In this document: in pieces, positions 18,566-27,260 of the stretch
Numbering within the stretch: the stretch's first letter is position 1
Layout: each line of letters opens with the position of its first letter
Source of the DNA: Bryobacterales bacterium KBS 96
Lineage (GTDB): Bacteria; Acidobacteriota; Terriglobia; Bryobacterales; Bryobacteraceae
Direction of reading: 5' to 3'
Length of the DNA: 64,000 nucleotides
NCBI GenBank assembly: GCA_000381625.1
Contig: KB906767.1
Location: 5,571,357-5,635,356, forward strand
The notes under the pieces: model-generated
What the model was told of the DNA's origin: nothing
What the model saw: the letters and a program-made list of their open reading frames with translations, nothing else
Databases searched by the model: none
Position numbers and translations under genes: made by a program

Positions 18566-20530
18566 TTGCGCTACGGTAGTGTCGTGGCCATTAACGAGAC
18601 TCCGTCTCTCGAAGAACAACTGTCGCCACAGTCGAAGGCCACCTTCTGGCGGAATTGGATACGAGCCGGCTCGCTCGAATCGCACACTTCCCCCCAAAAT
18701 CGAGCCCAGCCTTGGTATTTCGTCATTTGGCTGACCGGCGTCGATTACTTCTCTACTTTGGGATATCAGCCCGGCATTGCGCTTCTGGCGGCCGGAGTCC
18801 TCTCGCCTATCGCAACGGCCGTGCTGGTGCTCGTGACGCTGGCGTGCGCCGTGCCGATCTACGTCCAGGTGGCGGGAAGGTCGTATGTCGGGCAGGGGTC
18901 CATCGCCATGCTGGAAAACCTCCTTCCAGGCTGGAGCGGGCGGGTGCTGGTGCTCGTGCTGCTCGGTTTCGCCGCAACCGATTTTGTCATCACCATGACT
19001 CTTTCGGCTGCCGACGCGGCCACGCACGCGACAGAAAATCCTTATCTGCATCCGTTTCTGGGCGATGCCAACATCAGCGTCACTTTGATTCTGCTCGCAT
19101 TACTCGCGGGAGTATTTCTCAAAGGGTTTAAAGACGCCATCCATCTGGCGACGGCCGTCTGCATACCGTATCTCGTCCTCAATCTGATCGTGCTGGGCCG
19201 GGTGATTGTGGCGATTTTCCATCATCCCTTCGCGTTTCCTCATTGGCATGACGCGCTGCTGGCGCAGACTAATTGGAGCCACGTGATTGTTGCGGCGATT
19301 TTCGTGTTTCCGCAACTGGCGCTCGGTCTCAGCGGATTCGAGACGGGCGTTTCGGTGATGCCGTTGATTCGGGGCAGCGACGAGGATACACGTCAGGATC
19401 GGCCGAAAGGGCGCATCCGAAACACCCGCAAGCTCCTGGTTACGGCGGCGCTCATCATGAGCGTAATGCTGATGCTTTCGAGCTTTGCGGCCACGCTGCT
19501 AATTCCGAAGGCGGCGTATGCCCCCGGTGGACCGGCCAATGGCCGCGCCATCGCCTATATGGCGCATCTCTACCTCGGCAACGTGTTCGGGTCCGTTTAC
19601 GACATCTCGACGATTCTGATCCTTTGGTTCGCGGGCGCTTCGGCGATGGCGGGGCTGATGCACCTGGTTCCGCGCTATCTGCCGCGCGTGGGGCTTGCTC
19701 CCCAATGGGTCGCCTATCCCCGGCCGCTCGTCTTCGTGCTGTTCGGCTTCGACGTTCTAATTACGTTGATTTTCCGCGCAAATGTCGATGCGCAGGGCGG
19801 CGCCTACGCCACCGGCGTTTTGGTCCTCATGTCTTCGGCGGCGCTCGCCGCGGCCATCTCTCTCTGGAAAGAGCGCTCGTGGCTGATGAGCTTTTACTGC
19901 TGGATCGTCGTTATCGTGTTCTTTTATACGACCGGCACGAATATCGTGGAGCGCACCGACGGCATTATCATCGCCACTTGCTTTATCTTTTTCATTCTTC
20001 TCGTCAGCGGTTTGAGCCGGTATTCTCGCGCGAAGGAATTACGGGTCGAGGGGCACCAGTTCCGAAATCCGGAGTCCGAGAGAATCTGGCAAAGCATGGT
20101 GGGTAGGAAAGTGAACCTGATTCCTATCAGCAGCCTCAATCCCAAACTTCGCGCCGCCAAAGCGCGGAAGATCCGGCGCTTCTATAAGATCGACGGGCCG
20201 CTGGCCTTTGTCAGCGTTAGCCTTCTCGACAACCGAAGCGAGTTCCTTTCGCCTATCGAATTGGAGGTAAAGCAGGAGGGAGATCAATACACCGTGCAGG
20301 CTTCGCAAGCCGTAGCTGTCGCGAACGGAATTGCCTACCTGAGCGAGTTGCTGCACCCCATCTCGATTTTCCTGGGATTGACCCGGCAGAATATGATGCG
20401 TCAATCGCTGCGGTTCTTCTTAATGGGCGAGGGGGAAATAGGGCTGATGGTCTACACGATCCTGCTGCACTTCTGGGAGAAAACGCAAATAGACGACGAG
20501 CGCCCCTATATTTTTCTAATGAGCGACTAG
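18566..20530 (+). CDS. APC family amino-acid permease-like protein
   Basis: Inner-membrane transporter of the amino acid-polyamine-organocation superfamily. About 12 hydrophobic segments lie between residues 50 and 490 (for example YFSTLGYQPGIALLAAGVLS near the first helix), followed by a long cytoplasmic tail (about 495-654). Substrate cannot be told. The listed start is a TTG; a GTG six codons later (18584) is an alternative, and neither has a clear ribosome-binding site. 654 residues is long for APC but matches the subgroup with a C-terminal extension. It follows the GH29 gene at 31 bases. Confidence 0.85.
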   Translation: MRYGSVVAINETPSLEEQLSPQSKATFWRNWIRAGSLESHTSPQNRAQPWYFVIWLTGVDYFSTLGYQPGIALLAAGVLSPIATAVLVLVTLACAVPIYVQVAGRSYVGQGSIAMLENLLPGWSGRVLVLVLLGFAATDFVITMTLSAADAATHATENPYLHPFLGDANISVTLILLALLAGVFLKGFKDAIHLATAVCIPYLVLNLIVLGRVIVAIFHHPFAFPHWHDALLAQTNWSHVIVAAIFVFPQLALGLSGFETGVSVMPLIRGSDEDTRQDRPKGRIRNTRKLLVTAALIMSVMLMLSSFAATLLIPKAAYAPGGPANGRAIAYMAHLYLGNVFGSVYDISTILILWFAGASAMAGLMHLVPRYLPRVGLAPQWVAYPRPLVFVLFGFDVLITLIFRANVDAQGGAYATGVLVLMSSAALAAAISLWKERSWLMSFYCWIVVIVFFYTTGTNIVERTDGIIIATCFIFFILLVSGLSRYSRAKELRVEGHQFRNPESERIWQSMVGRKVNLIPISSLNPKLRAAKARKIRRFYKIDGPLAFVSVSLLDNRSEFLSPIELEVKQEGDQYTVQASQAVAVANGIAYLSELLHPISIFLGLTRQNMMRQSLRFFLMGEGEIGLMVYTILLHFWEKTQIDDERPYIFLMSD

Positions 20531-20547
20531 GATCTCGCGGAGTGCCG

Positions 20548-20715
20548 TTACGGTTGCCCGTTACCCTTTTTGTCGCGGCCCAGTAACTTGTCAACCCAGG
20601 AGTTCAACGGATTGATGAGCAGCGTGATGAGTGCGCCAATCACGAGCAAGGCGCCGAAGAATATTACGTCCACGGAATCTATTGCGAATAAAAGCGCTGG
20701 AGGAAAGGCACACAT
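20548..20715 (-). CDS. Small membrane protein, 55 residues
   Basis: A short open frame with convincing signals: ATG 20715 preceded by GGAG with a six-base spacer, and a single hydrophobic helix (VIFFGALLVIGALITLLI, about residues 17-34) followed by NPLNSWVDKLLGRDKK, an amphipathic basic tail. This is the standard look of a one-pass inner-membrane small protein. No family recognised. It is convergent with the APC permease, ending 18 bases after that gene's stop, on the opposite strand. Confidence 0.6.
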   Translation of the reverse strand: MCAFPPALLFAIDSVDVIFFGALLVIGALITLLINPLNSWVDKLLGRDKKGNGQP

Positions 20716-20763
20716 CGATATCTCCGGGCATTTTCAGGATACACTGTGCAAACATTGTTACCA

Positions 20764-20972
20764 ACACCGGACCGCGACCGTCGGGGAGTCCCCATGGTCC
20801 CTGCAGCCCGCAGAATCGGATGAAAATGCTTTTCAACCCGCACTCATGTGCGGCGACTCTGTTTCTGGGTAACCTCGACACGGAGCCGCCTTGCGTCAGC
20901 AAATGGGTTTTCCGGAGACCGTGTAAGGCCCGGTTACCTGCACCGAACCGCGACCGTCACGGAGCGGACGTC
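20764..20972 (+). repeat. Dispersed CACCGAACCGCG repeats, two copies around a two-hairpin repeat
   Basis: A first copy (20764-20830) reads ACACCGGACCGCGACCGTCG, then GGTCCCTGCAGCCCGCAGAA with TCGGATGAAAATGC. A second (20940-20972) reads GCACCGAACCGCGACCGTCA then CGGAGCGGACGTC. Between them is the two-hairpin repeat copy B. Together they fill the gap between the 55-residue protein and the PEP-CTERM gene; no gene is seen in it. Confidence 0.7.
20838..20890 (+). repeat. Two-hairpin intergenic repeat, copy B
   Basis: Perfect CCGCAC-TCAT-GTGCGG hairpin followed by CGACTCTGTTTCTGGGTAAC and CTCGACACGGAGCCGC. The second part can fold on itself through GCGGCGACTC against GGAGCCGC. Confidence 0.65.
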
Positions 20973-21023
20973 ATCCGATCGGCTTCTCGCGAAACCGCCG
21001 CACCGTGCCGTCCGTAACGTTGG

Positions 21024-21758
21024 CTAGCGGGCGTCCGCTGTGCCGTGGCGTTTCCGCTGCTGAAACGCTAGTCCAGCGATAGCGGCGAAAAGGCCGAGCA
21101 TGATAAGCCCCATTGAGGAAGGCTCCGGCGTGGCTGAGGCAACCAAAAGATTGCCGCCGAAGTATCCCGGATCGGAGCTCGAACCGTCGTAGCTGTTTGG
21201 CATGACAAGGCTAGCGCTAGAGATCCAGCGGCTGCCGACGTATTGCAGGCCGTCAGCCATTGTGTAAGCGCCGCCGAAATAGGTCTGAACACCTCCGCCC
21301 ATTTGAGCGCCCACGACATAACTCTGGCCCGCAGTCAAAAGGGTTGGCGTAATCGGGTGGAAATAGAACGAATCCTGCGAAGGATCGCCCGACGTGACGA
21401 TGGCGGATGCGAGGAGCGTTCCGGAATCCGTCCACAGGCCGACGTTAAAGTTGCCAGTCGGCAAAGTCAGGGAGGGCCCGGCAAAGATGCCCAGGCTGGT
21501 TGCATCCAGATCGCTAGTTGCCGTAAAGGCAAACCCATCGATTTCACCGGCTCCGTTATACGAGTTGGAGCTGACCAGTCCTGTCGGATTGATCGCCAGC
21601 GAATCCGCAGAGAGATAAAGTGGGGCGAGCATGCCCGCGGCAGCAACGAGCAGCAGGCGCAGTGCGTTGCCGGAAGATCGCTGAATTGTCTGAAGTCGCA
21701 AAGTAAAGCTTCCATCCGGCGCAGAATGGCCAGGAAATCTCTTCGAGTTTACAGGCAA
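21024..21758 (-). CDS. PEP-CTERM sorting domain protein
   Basis: Exported protein with a hydrophobic signal segment (about residues 33-50) and a C-terminal PEP-CTERM sorting signal: TPEPSSMGLIMLGLFAAIAG followed by a basic QQRKRHG. Such proteins are processed by exosortase and go to the surface or exopolysaccharide matrix. The body (about 52-205) looks like a beta-sandwich with YNGAGEIDGFAFTATSDLDA and GLWTDSGTLLASA, similar to DUF4082-like domains. No exosortase gene in this window. Function unknown beyond sorting. Confidence 0.85.
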   Translation of the reverse strand: MPVNSKRFPGHSAPDGSFTLRLQTIQRSSGNALRLLLVAAAGMLAPLYLSADSLAINPTGLVSSNSYNGAGEIDGFAFTATSDLDATSLGIFAGPSLTLPTGNFNVGLWTDSGTLLASAIVTSGDPSQDSFYFHPITPTLLTAGQSYVVGAQMGGGVQTYFGGAYTMADGLQYVGSRWISSASLVMPNSYDGSSSDPGYFGGNLLVASATPEPSSMGLIMLGLFAAIAGLAFQQRKRHGTADAR

Positions 21759-21867
21759 TCCTGATCTAAAATCAACAATTTAAAATGAAATTTTATGAGA
21801 ACGCGAGATTAAGCCGGATTTCAGCCCGTTTGACGTGTATTTGGTATTACCTGCGGCTATAGCCGAA

Positions 21868-23061
21868 TCAAGCGAACGCGAGGCACACTGCCCCGTCCAA
21901 TTCGTACACTTTGCCCGATGGCTGCAGGAGTCCGGTCTTTGGATCACGGCGAAAAATGACAATATTGCCCGAGTCTTGATTCGCCGCGAGCAGCCAACGG
22001 CCAGTGGTGTCGAGTGTGAAAAATCGCGGCGATTTTCCACCCGAAGGAGTAAAACCGATGGACGTCAATTTGCCGGTCTGCTGATCGATGCTGAACCGCG
22101 CGATGCTGTCATGGCCCCGGTTCGATGCGTAAACGAAATGGCCGGTCGCATCGACCGCAATTTCGGCCGCGGTGTTCTCGCCGTGAAAATCGGAGGGCAG
22201 CGTGGACGCGGTTTGTAGATTCGTGAGCACGCCCTTTTCGGCATCCCAAGCTAGCGTGTCAATCGTGTTTCCCATTTCCGTGACGCAATAAGCCCATTTA
22301 GCCTTAGGATGGAAGGCGAGATGCCGCGGTCCCGTGCCCGCATGCGCAGTCCAATACGGCGGGTCGTTGGGCGTCAATTTCGCGGTGTTCGCATCGAGTC
22401 GATAGACCATGATCCGATCGAGTCCCAAGTCATTTACGAGAACGTAGCGGTTATCGGGCGATACTGTCGTGCAGTGGGTGTGCGGGCCTTCCTGCCGCTT
22501 TGGATCCGCGCTATGCCCGCTGTATTGGAACTGCGAAACGGCCGGACTAAGTTCGCCCTTAGCCATGATGCGGAAGGAATCCGCGCTGCCGCTTCCGTAA
22601 TTGGCGACGAACAGCGCATGCCCCGTGTGGTCTACCGATAAGTGGCACGGGCCGCTGCCGCCGGAGGCGACCGAGTTGATCTTGTTGAGCTTCCCCGAGA
22701 GATGATCGATGGAGAAGCCGCTGACCAGTCCGCTATGCGTGCCGTTGTAGTTGCCCACTTCGTTTACGGCATACAATGCGCGGTGATTCGCCGAGATGGC
22801 CAGAAATGTCGGATTGGGCGTTTCCGCCATCAATCCGAGCGTGGTCAGTTCCCCGGATTTCCCGTCGAACCGGTAAGCATAAATGCCCTTGCTCGATTTA
22901 TTTGTGTACGTGCCGGCATAGACGAGATGGCCGGAGGCGGAAGTTTGAGAGTACATATTCGAAGTGGCTAAAAGCGGAGTCAGGGAAGCTGTCTTGATCA
23001 AGGCGCGACGGGAAATGGAACTCATCGTACTTGGCATCTTATCTCGTTTGCTCCGGAACAC
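21868..23061 (-). CDS. Lactonase family protein (6-phosphogluconolactonase-like beta-propeller), Tat-exported
   Basis: Seven-bladed beta-propeller of the YbhE/Pgl lactonase family; family members hydrolyse sugar lactones, here probably in the periplasm. A Tat-type leader SRRALIKTASLTPLL is near the N-terminus. The ATG for MSSISRRALIK (23025) is the likelier start than 23061. Family segments include YVNDLGLDRIMVYRLD-like repeats, GTGPRHLAFHPKAKWAYCV and GGKSPRFFTLDTTGRWLLAA. About 385 residues, normal. Because the protein is exported, a role in the cytosolic pentose phosphate path is unlikely. Confidence 0.88.
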   Translation of the reverse strand: MFRSKRDKMPSTMSSISRRALIKTASLTPLLATSNMYSQTSASGHLVYAGTYTNKSSKGIYAYRFDGKSGELTTLGLMAETPNPTFLAISANHRALYAVNEVGNYNGTHSGLVSGFSIDHLSGKLNKINSVASGGSGPCHLSVDHTGHALFVANYGSGSADSFRIMAKGELSPAVSQFQYSGHSADPKRQEGPHTHCTTVSPDNRYVLVNDLGLDRIMVYRLDANTAKLTPNDPPYWTAHAGTGPRHLAFHPKAKWAYCVTEMGNTIDTLAWDAEKGVLTNLQTASTLPSDFHGENTAAEIAVDATGHFVYASNRGHDSIARFSIDQQTGKLTSIGFTPSGGKSPRFFTLDTTGRWLLAANQDSGNIVIFRRDPKTGLLQPSGKVYELDGAVCLAFA

Positions 23062-23095
23062 AGCATCCCGCCTTTCGCGTCCGCGATAATGAAGT

Positions 23096-23536
23096 ATGGC
23101 TGATGGCAGAAATGTTACCGGAATAGCCCAGAAGATCCTTCCTTATACGACGATTGCACTCATCATTGCGGTCCTCTATGTAGGATGGGTTTTCTATTCG
23201 CGGCATCGTGATGAGCGCGCGGCCGAAGAGGCGCTCGCCGCCAAAAAGGCTGCCGCCAACAAGAAAGTGGTGGACGCCTATTTCGGATCGGGCGAGGTGA
23301 AATTGCTGCAATTTTCCGTTGGTCCCACCCACTTGCACCGCGGCGAGAAGGCCAATATGTGCTACGGCGTATCGAACGCCGTGTCGATTACGATTGAGCC
23401 TCACGTTGAAGACACCAAGCCGTCCTACAATCACTGCTTCCAGATCGCGCCCACTAAGACCACCACCTACACGCTGACCACGAAAGATGCGAAGGGCCAC
23501 ACGGAAACAGGTTCATTAACCGTTCACGTCCAATAA
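23096..23536 (+). CDS. Membrane-anchored protein with C-terminal Ig-like domain, unknown function
   Basis: 146 residues. One transmembrane helix (about 17-35, IALIIAVLYVGWVFYS) is followed by a charged Ala/Lys/Glu-rich helix (about 38-62) and a beta-rich domain (about 70-146) with GPTHLHRGEKANMCYGVSNA and a CxxC-less pair of cysteines, and an ending TTTYTLTTKDAKGHTETGSL typical of Ig-like surface domains. I do not recognise a named family. Divergent from the lactonase gene; nikR follows at 53 bases on the same strand. Confidence 0.7.
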   Translation: MADGRNVTGIAQKILPYTTIALIIAVLYVGWVFYSRHRDERAAEEALAAKKAAANKKVVDAYFGSGEVKLLQFSVGPTHLHRGEKANMCYGVSNAVSITIEPHVEDTKPSYNHCFQIAPTKTTTYTLTTKDAKGHTETGSLTVHVQ

Positions 23537-23554
23537 ATGCAACTCCGGCTCTCG

Positions 23555-23579
23555 CATACGATCCTCGCGCTCGTGCTAC
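23555..23579 (+). promoter_or_regulatory. Candidate NikR operator upstream of nikR
   Basis: CATACGA, nine bases, TCGTGCTAC. All 16 arm bases and the nine-base spacing recur, in the opposite orientation, at the start of the neighbouring TonB receptor gene (24062-24086), while the spacer sequences differ. The site lies 10 bases before the nikR start, in a position to block its expression. Confidence 0.6.
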
Positions 23580-23589
23580 GGTAAAAAAT

Positions 23590-24018
23590 ATGTCGGAACT
23601 CAGCCGGATTGGCGTAGCCATCGACACCGATCTTCTTGCGAGGTTTGACCGCTTCATTGAGAGACAGGGCTATGCCAATCGATCGGAAGCGTTCCGGGAT
23701 CTCATTCGCGACAAACTGGTGGGGGCGGCTGTCGAAGCGCCCGATGCGCCGGTCGTCGGCACGGTAACGCTCATCTACGATCATCACTTCCGGATGCTTC
23801 CCAACAAGCTGATGGATATTCAGCATGGCTATCACGACGTCGTGATCGCCACGACCCATGCCCATCTGGATCATCATACGTGCCTTGAAGTGGTGGTGCT
23901 GAAGGGACCCGGCCATCGCGTCCGCAAATTAGCGGATCTTCTGATCGGCGCCAAAGGCGTTCGTCACGGTCGTCTGGTTCTAAGCTCTCCGTCAACCGTT
24001 CTCTCCCAAACAGCTTAA
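23590..24018 (+). CDS. nikR: Nickel-responsive regulator NikR
   Basis: Ribbon-helix-helix repressor with an ACT-like nickel-binding domain. The DNA-binding part is residues 1-45 (SRIGVAIDTDLLARFDRFIE). The four nickel ligands of E. coli NikR (H76, H87, H89, C95) are matched with exact spacing by H79, H90, H92 and C98. 142 residues, slightly longer than usual at the C-terminus. A shared 25-bp element before this gene and before the following TonB receptor gene suggests autoregulation and control of nickel uptake. Confidence 0.95.
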   Translation: MSELSRIGVAIDTDLLARFDRFIERQGYANRSEAFRDLIRDKLVGAAVEAPDAPVVGTVTLIYDHHFRMLPNKLMDIQHGYHDVVIATTHAHLDHHTCLEVVVLKGPGHRVRKLADLLIGAKGVRHGRLVLSSPSTVLSQTA

Positions 24019-24061
24019 AAAATGAGGCTATTACAACCAACTTCAATAAACGTGCCCGGCG

Positions 24062-24086
24062 GTAGCACGAAATAATAAATCGTATG
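24062..24086 (-). promoter_or_regulatory. Candidate NikR operator at the TonB receptor start
   Basis: On the plus strand GTAGCACGA, nine bases, TCGTATG; its reverse complement has the same arms as the nikR operator (CATACGA-N9-TCGTGCTAC). It covers the ATG at 24084, so a bound repressor would block transcription start or initiation. Confidence 0.6.
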
Positions 24087-26337
24087 TATCGCTTTCGCAC
24101 TTGCTTACTGCTGCTGATATTCGTGTTCGGCATGGTGCGAACATCTGTGCTCCGCGCGCAGACTGAAGCAGTTGAAATTTCGGGCCAGGTCACCGACCCC
24201 CAATCGAATCCTGTTACGAATGCTCGTGTCACTTTGGACGACGTGCGAACTGGAAGCATAGATGCGACCAGCACGGGCGTGACCGGCTATTTTTCATTGC
24301 ATGCGCCATATGGGGCCTACACGGTGAAAGTGACGGCCGCCGGTTTTCAGGATGTCGCCCGGACGATTAACGTCTCACCCACAGCTCCGGCAATCGACAT
24401 TCAACTCACTAGCGTCGCGCAGAAGCGGGAATCCATCACGGTGGTCGCCGACGTGATGGAATCGAGCATTCTCTTTCCCGATCCGGCTCAGCGCGTCTAC
24501 ATCCGGCAGGAAACGCTGGACGCAAATCCGGGCAGGCCGGGAGCCCAGATATCCATTCCCGGGATACCTATCGAAACGGCATCGGGCGGCATTAAGGCGC
24601 CGCAGTATTTCGCTCCCGGCGTAGCGGGCGATCACGGAGAACCCATCGCACAGTACATCCAGGTAGGGTCATACCTGGTTTCGAACAATCTCTCGTCGAA
24701 CGCACACGGGAACGGCTATGCTGATCCGAATATCATGATTCCCGCTACTCTCGAAGGCGTGCAGACCGATGGCGGCGCCTTCAATGTTCGCGAAGGGAAT
24801 CACGCCGAAGATTTGTCGGCCATTTATGTCCTGCGGCCTCGGTTTGAACCGTTTGTCACAGTGACGGGCGACTACCGGGATGCCGATATCGTTGCCGGAT
24901 GGAGCCCGGAGGGCCCGGATGTGAAATCGTGGGTCGCCGTCGAAGCCGCTTACGGCAACGGTTTCTTAGACCTCCTGGAACACAGGCAGCAGTACAAAGT
25001 AAACGGCTATCGTGTGTGGGCCGTTGGAGCGCACAACCTCACGCTTTTCGGGGCCGGATACTTTGGAACGTCTTATCTTCCCGGCTTGGTTCCGTTGGGC
25101 GTTCCCGATCTGCACGACACCATCGATTCCCGGCAAAAAGATCAGACGCACACGGGAGAACTGGCGATCAACGACGACTGGCGTTTGACGCCCGCCCAGA
25201 CAGTACAGTTGGCGGGATTCTTTCGAACGTATAATCTGGCGCTTTACTCCAACTTCGGCGCTGGCTTGATCCGCCAAAGCGAATTCCGCACGGTTGAGGG
25301 CGGCACGGCCGCTTACATTGGTCGAATCACCGATAGTTTGTCGCTGCTGGCCGGCCTCGATTATCAGCGGGATGCGCCGCGGCGCCTGAATCTCGATCGT
25401 TATGAATCGATGGACACGGCCTACTATGGTCCATTTCAGAAGGTGACCTCAAACAACGTGACAATTGCCGATACCGCTCCATATGTCGCGCTGAATGGCT
25501 CCCTAACTCGCTACCTGCGCTACTACCTCGGATGGAGGCGGGATGAGATCCAGTTTGACAACGCCGATTTGCTAAATCCCAGTACTCGTACAACGACCGG
25601 ATTGGCTTCAATTCGCCGAAATCAACGCTATCGTTCTTCCCCGGCGAGCATTCGATTCTTCCATGGGCCTCAGTCAGTTTCGGCGAAGCGTTCTTCACCA
25701 ATGATCCTCGTATTGGAACGGGAACCGAGCGTGGCACTCCCATCAGCCGGTCGCATTCGTATCAGTTCGTCCTGGGAAAGACTCTGGCGGGAACCGATTT
25801 TCGCTTGACTCTGGGGCACACGACAACGGAAGCGTCGTTGGCAAAGATCGACGCGGACACCGGGCTCGAAGAAGACGAGGGGCCGGGCCGCAACAAATAC
25901 ATCACGGTTATGGCGCGCCGCTATTTCCCATTTGGGCTATTGCAGGCGTCGGTTTCGAAAGCCGACGCTCGCGACCTCGACAGCGGCTTGCCTACTGCCG
26001 AAGCGCCTAGGACGATTGTCGATGTGCTGGGGTGGTGAACAAGCTTTCTTTCCGGCTGCAGGCTCGGGCCGAGTACGAAGAGGTCGGACGAAAGCCGCTG
26101 GGTGATGGCTTTTCGAGTGTTCCGGTAAAGGAATTCCGCGGGGCCGTGCTGCGTTCGTTCCTGAATGAACGAATGGATGTGGGCGTCAATTTTATGATCG
26201 CTAGCGGTTATACCGGCCAGACAACGGAAGTGCTGGCCATCGCCGGACAAGGCGCTCTGTTCGAACAGGTCACGGGCGTCCGAGTGCCCTCGTACGTTAG
26301 CCTTTCCTGGACATATCGGTTCCGGCCGCGGCGATGA
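24084..26337 (+). pseudogene. TonB-dependent receptor with two frameshifts (possible nickel receptor)
   Basis: The reading frame begins with a signal peptide (about residues 1-26), a carboxypeptidase-regulatory-like domain (about 30-105) and a barrel region, stays open to 25808, but loses receptor-like sequence after LLNPST near 25580. The barrel continues in a second frame (YSYNDRIGFNSPKSTLSFFP to about 26030) and then in a third (VNKLSFRLQARAEYEE to 26337, ending SLSWTYRFRPRR). Adding one C to the CCC at 25578-25580 gives LLNPQYSYND; adding one G to the GGGG at 26029-26032 gives DVLGVVNKLSF. So two single-base losses in homopolymers explain everything; they could be sequencing errors or real decay. 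The neighbouring nikR and shared operator suggest nickel or cobalt-complex uptake. Confidence 0.82.
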
Positions 26338-26356
26338 AGATGGGGAACCGCACAAC

Positions 26357-26406
26357 CCGCGCACGTGCGGCGGATCGGTGTGTAGATTACCTCGATACGG
26401 AGCTAA
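26357..26406 (+). repeat. Two-hairpin intergenic repeat, copy C
   Basis: CCGCGCACGTGCGG palindrome followed by CGGATCGGTGTGTAGATTAC and CTCGATACGGAGC. The most diverged of three copies. It lies just after the broken receptor gene; the rest of the gap to 26612 contains no gene that I can see. Confidence 0.5.
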
Positions 26407-26612
26407 CTCACATGAGGTTTTGTCAGAAAACCCCCGGCGACCGCTTCGGATCCGTCGCGGCTTAGTTAGCAATATCGAATACTTGCAGCGTTTACCCAGC
26501 CACGAGCGCTAGCGAGTGGTCACGCCGCACGATTTTTATGGCCAAAAGACAGCGTCAAGAGCTTACGTCTTTGGCCATTCTGCCAATCGCCTGGGATACC
26601 TTTTCAGCGTCG

Positions 26613-27089
26613 TTAGCGGAAGCTGATTCCGAAACGGAATTCGCCAAAGCCGGGAAGATCGCCGCCACCGAGATATCCGCGGAACTCGCCGCGAAAGGCC
26701 AGGTGCGAATTCCACCAATAGTTGAGACCGCCGCCGAGATTTCCGTACGCGCCCGTCGTGCCGCCAATATGGGCAACGGAAATGCCGCCTGTGGCAAATG
26801 GATCGAATGCGTGCGGCGCCGGAACATGCACCGTGATATTGCCCGATGCGAGCAGTCCCGACGAATTCTTTTGAATGCCGCCGATTTCGCCGCCGATGCT
26901 GATGTGTGGAGCGGTGGCCCATTCCGCGCCAAAGCCGTAGCGGAAAGCCCCGCTCAAGTCTCCGGCCGTGGCGCCGATGAATCCATAGCCGAGGGACTGC
27001 GCCTTGGCGCTGCTCGCCGTCAATAACAAGCCGGCGGACAACAATAGGACGGAAGAAATCTGGTAAACGGGGCGCAAAATTCGATACAA
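26613..27089 (-). CDS. Small outer-membrane beta-barrel protein
   Basis: 158 residues with a signal peptide ending ASSAKAQS (about residue 32) and then alternating polar/aromatic strands: LGYGFIGATAGD, FRYGFGAEWATAPHISIGGE, GGGLNYWWNSHLAFRGEFRG and a last strand ending FRFGISFR. The look is that of an eight-stranded OmpA/OmpW-like barrel. No family name can be given with confidence. The gene stands alone, with about 170 bases on its upstream side without a gene. Confidence 0.75.
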   Translation of the reverse strand: MYRILRPVYQISSVLLLSAGLLLTASSAKAQSLGYGFIGATAGDLSGAFRYGFGAEWATAPHISIGGEIGGIQKNSSGLLASGNITVHVPAPHAFDPFATGGISVAHIGGTTGAYGNLGGGLNYWWNSHLAFRGEFRGYLGGGDLPGFGEFRFGISFR

Positions 27090-27260
27090 CTGTTACGATC
27101 TCCTTCTTGGTTTGTGTCGCGCTTTCGTGCCACGCACGAGGCGATTCGCTTGTGAAGCGGTTGAGACTTCTAGCAGCGGCAGCGCCGCGAGTGAACGTTC
27201 GTCACCTAGTCAAAAGTCTAACAACTCCTCGAAACGGGTCCGCCGATCGTCTTGACCGCG

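Noticed and set aside
18296-19051. 251-codon open frame on the minus strand
   Set aside because: Antisense to the end of the fucosidase and the start of the permease; Arg/His-rich shadow translation.
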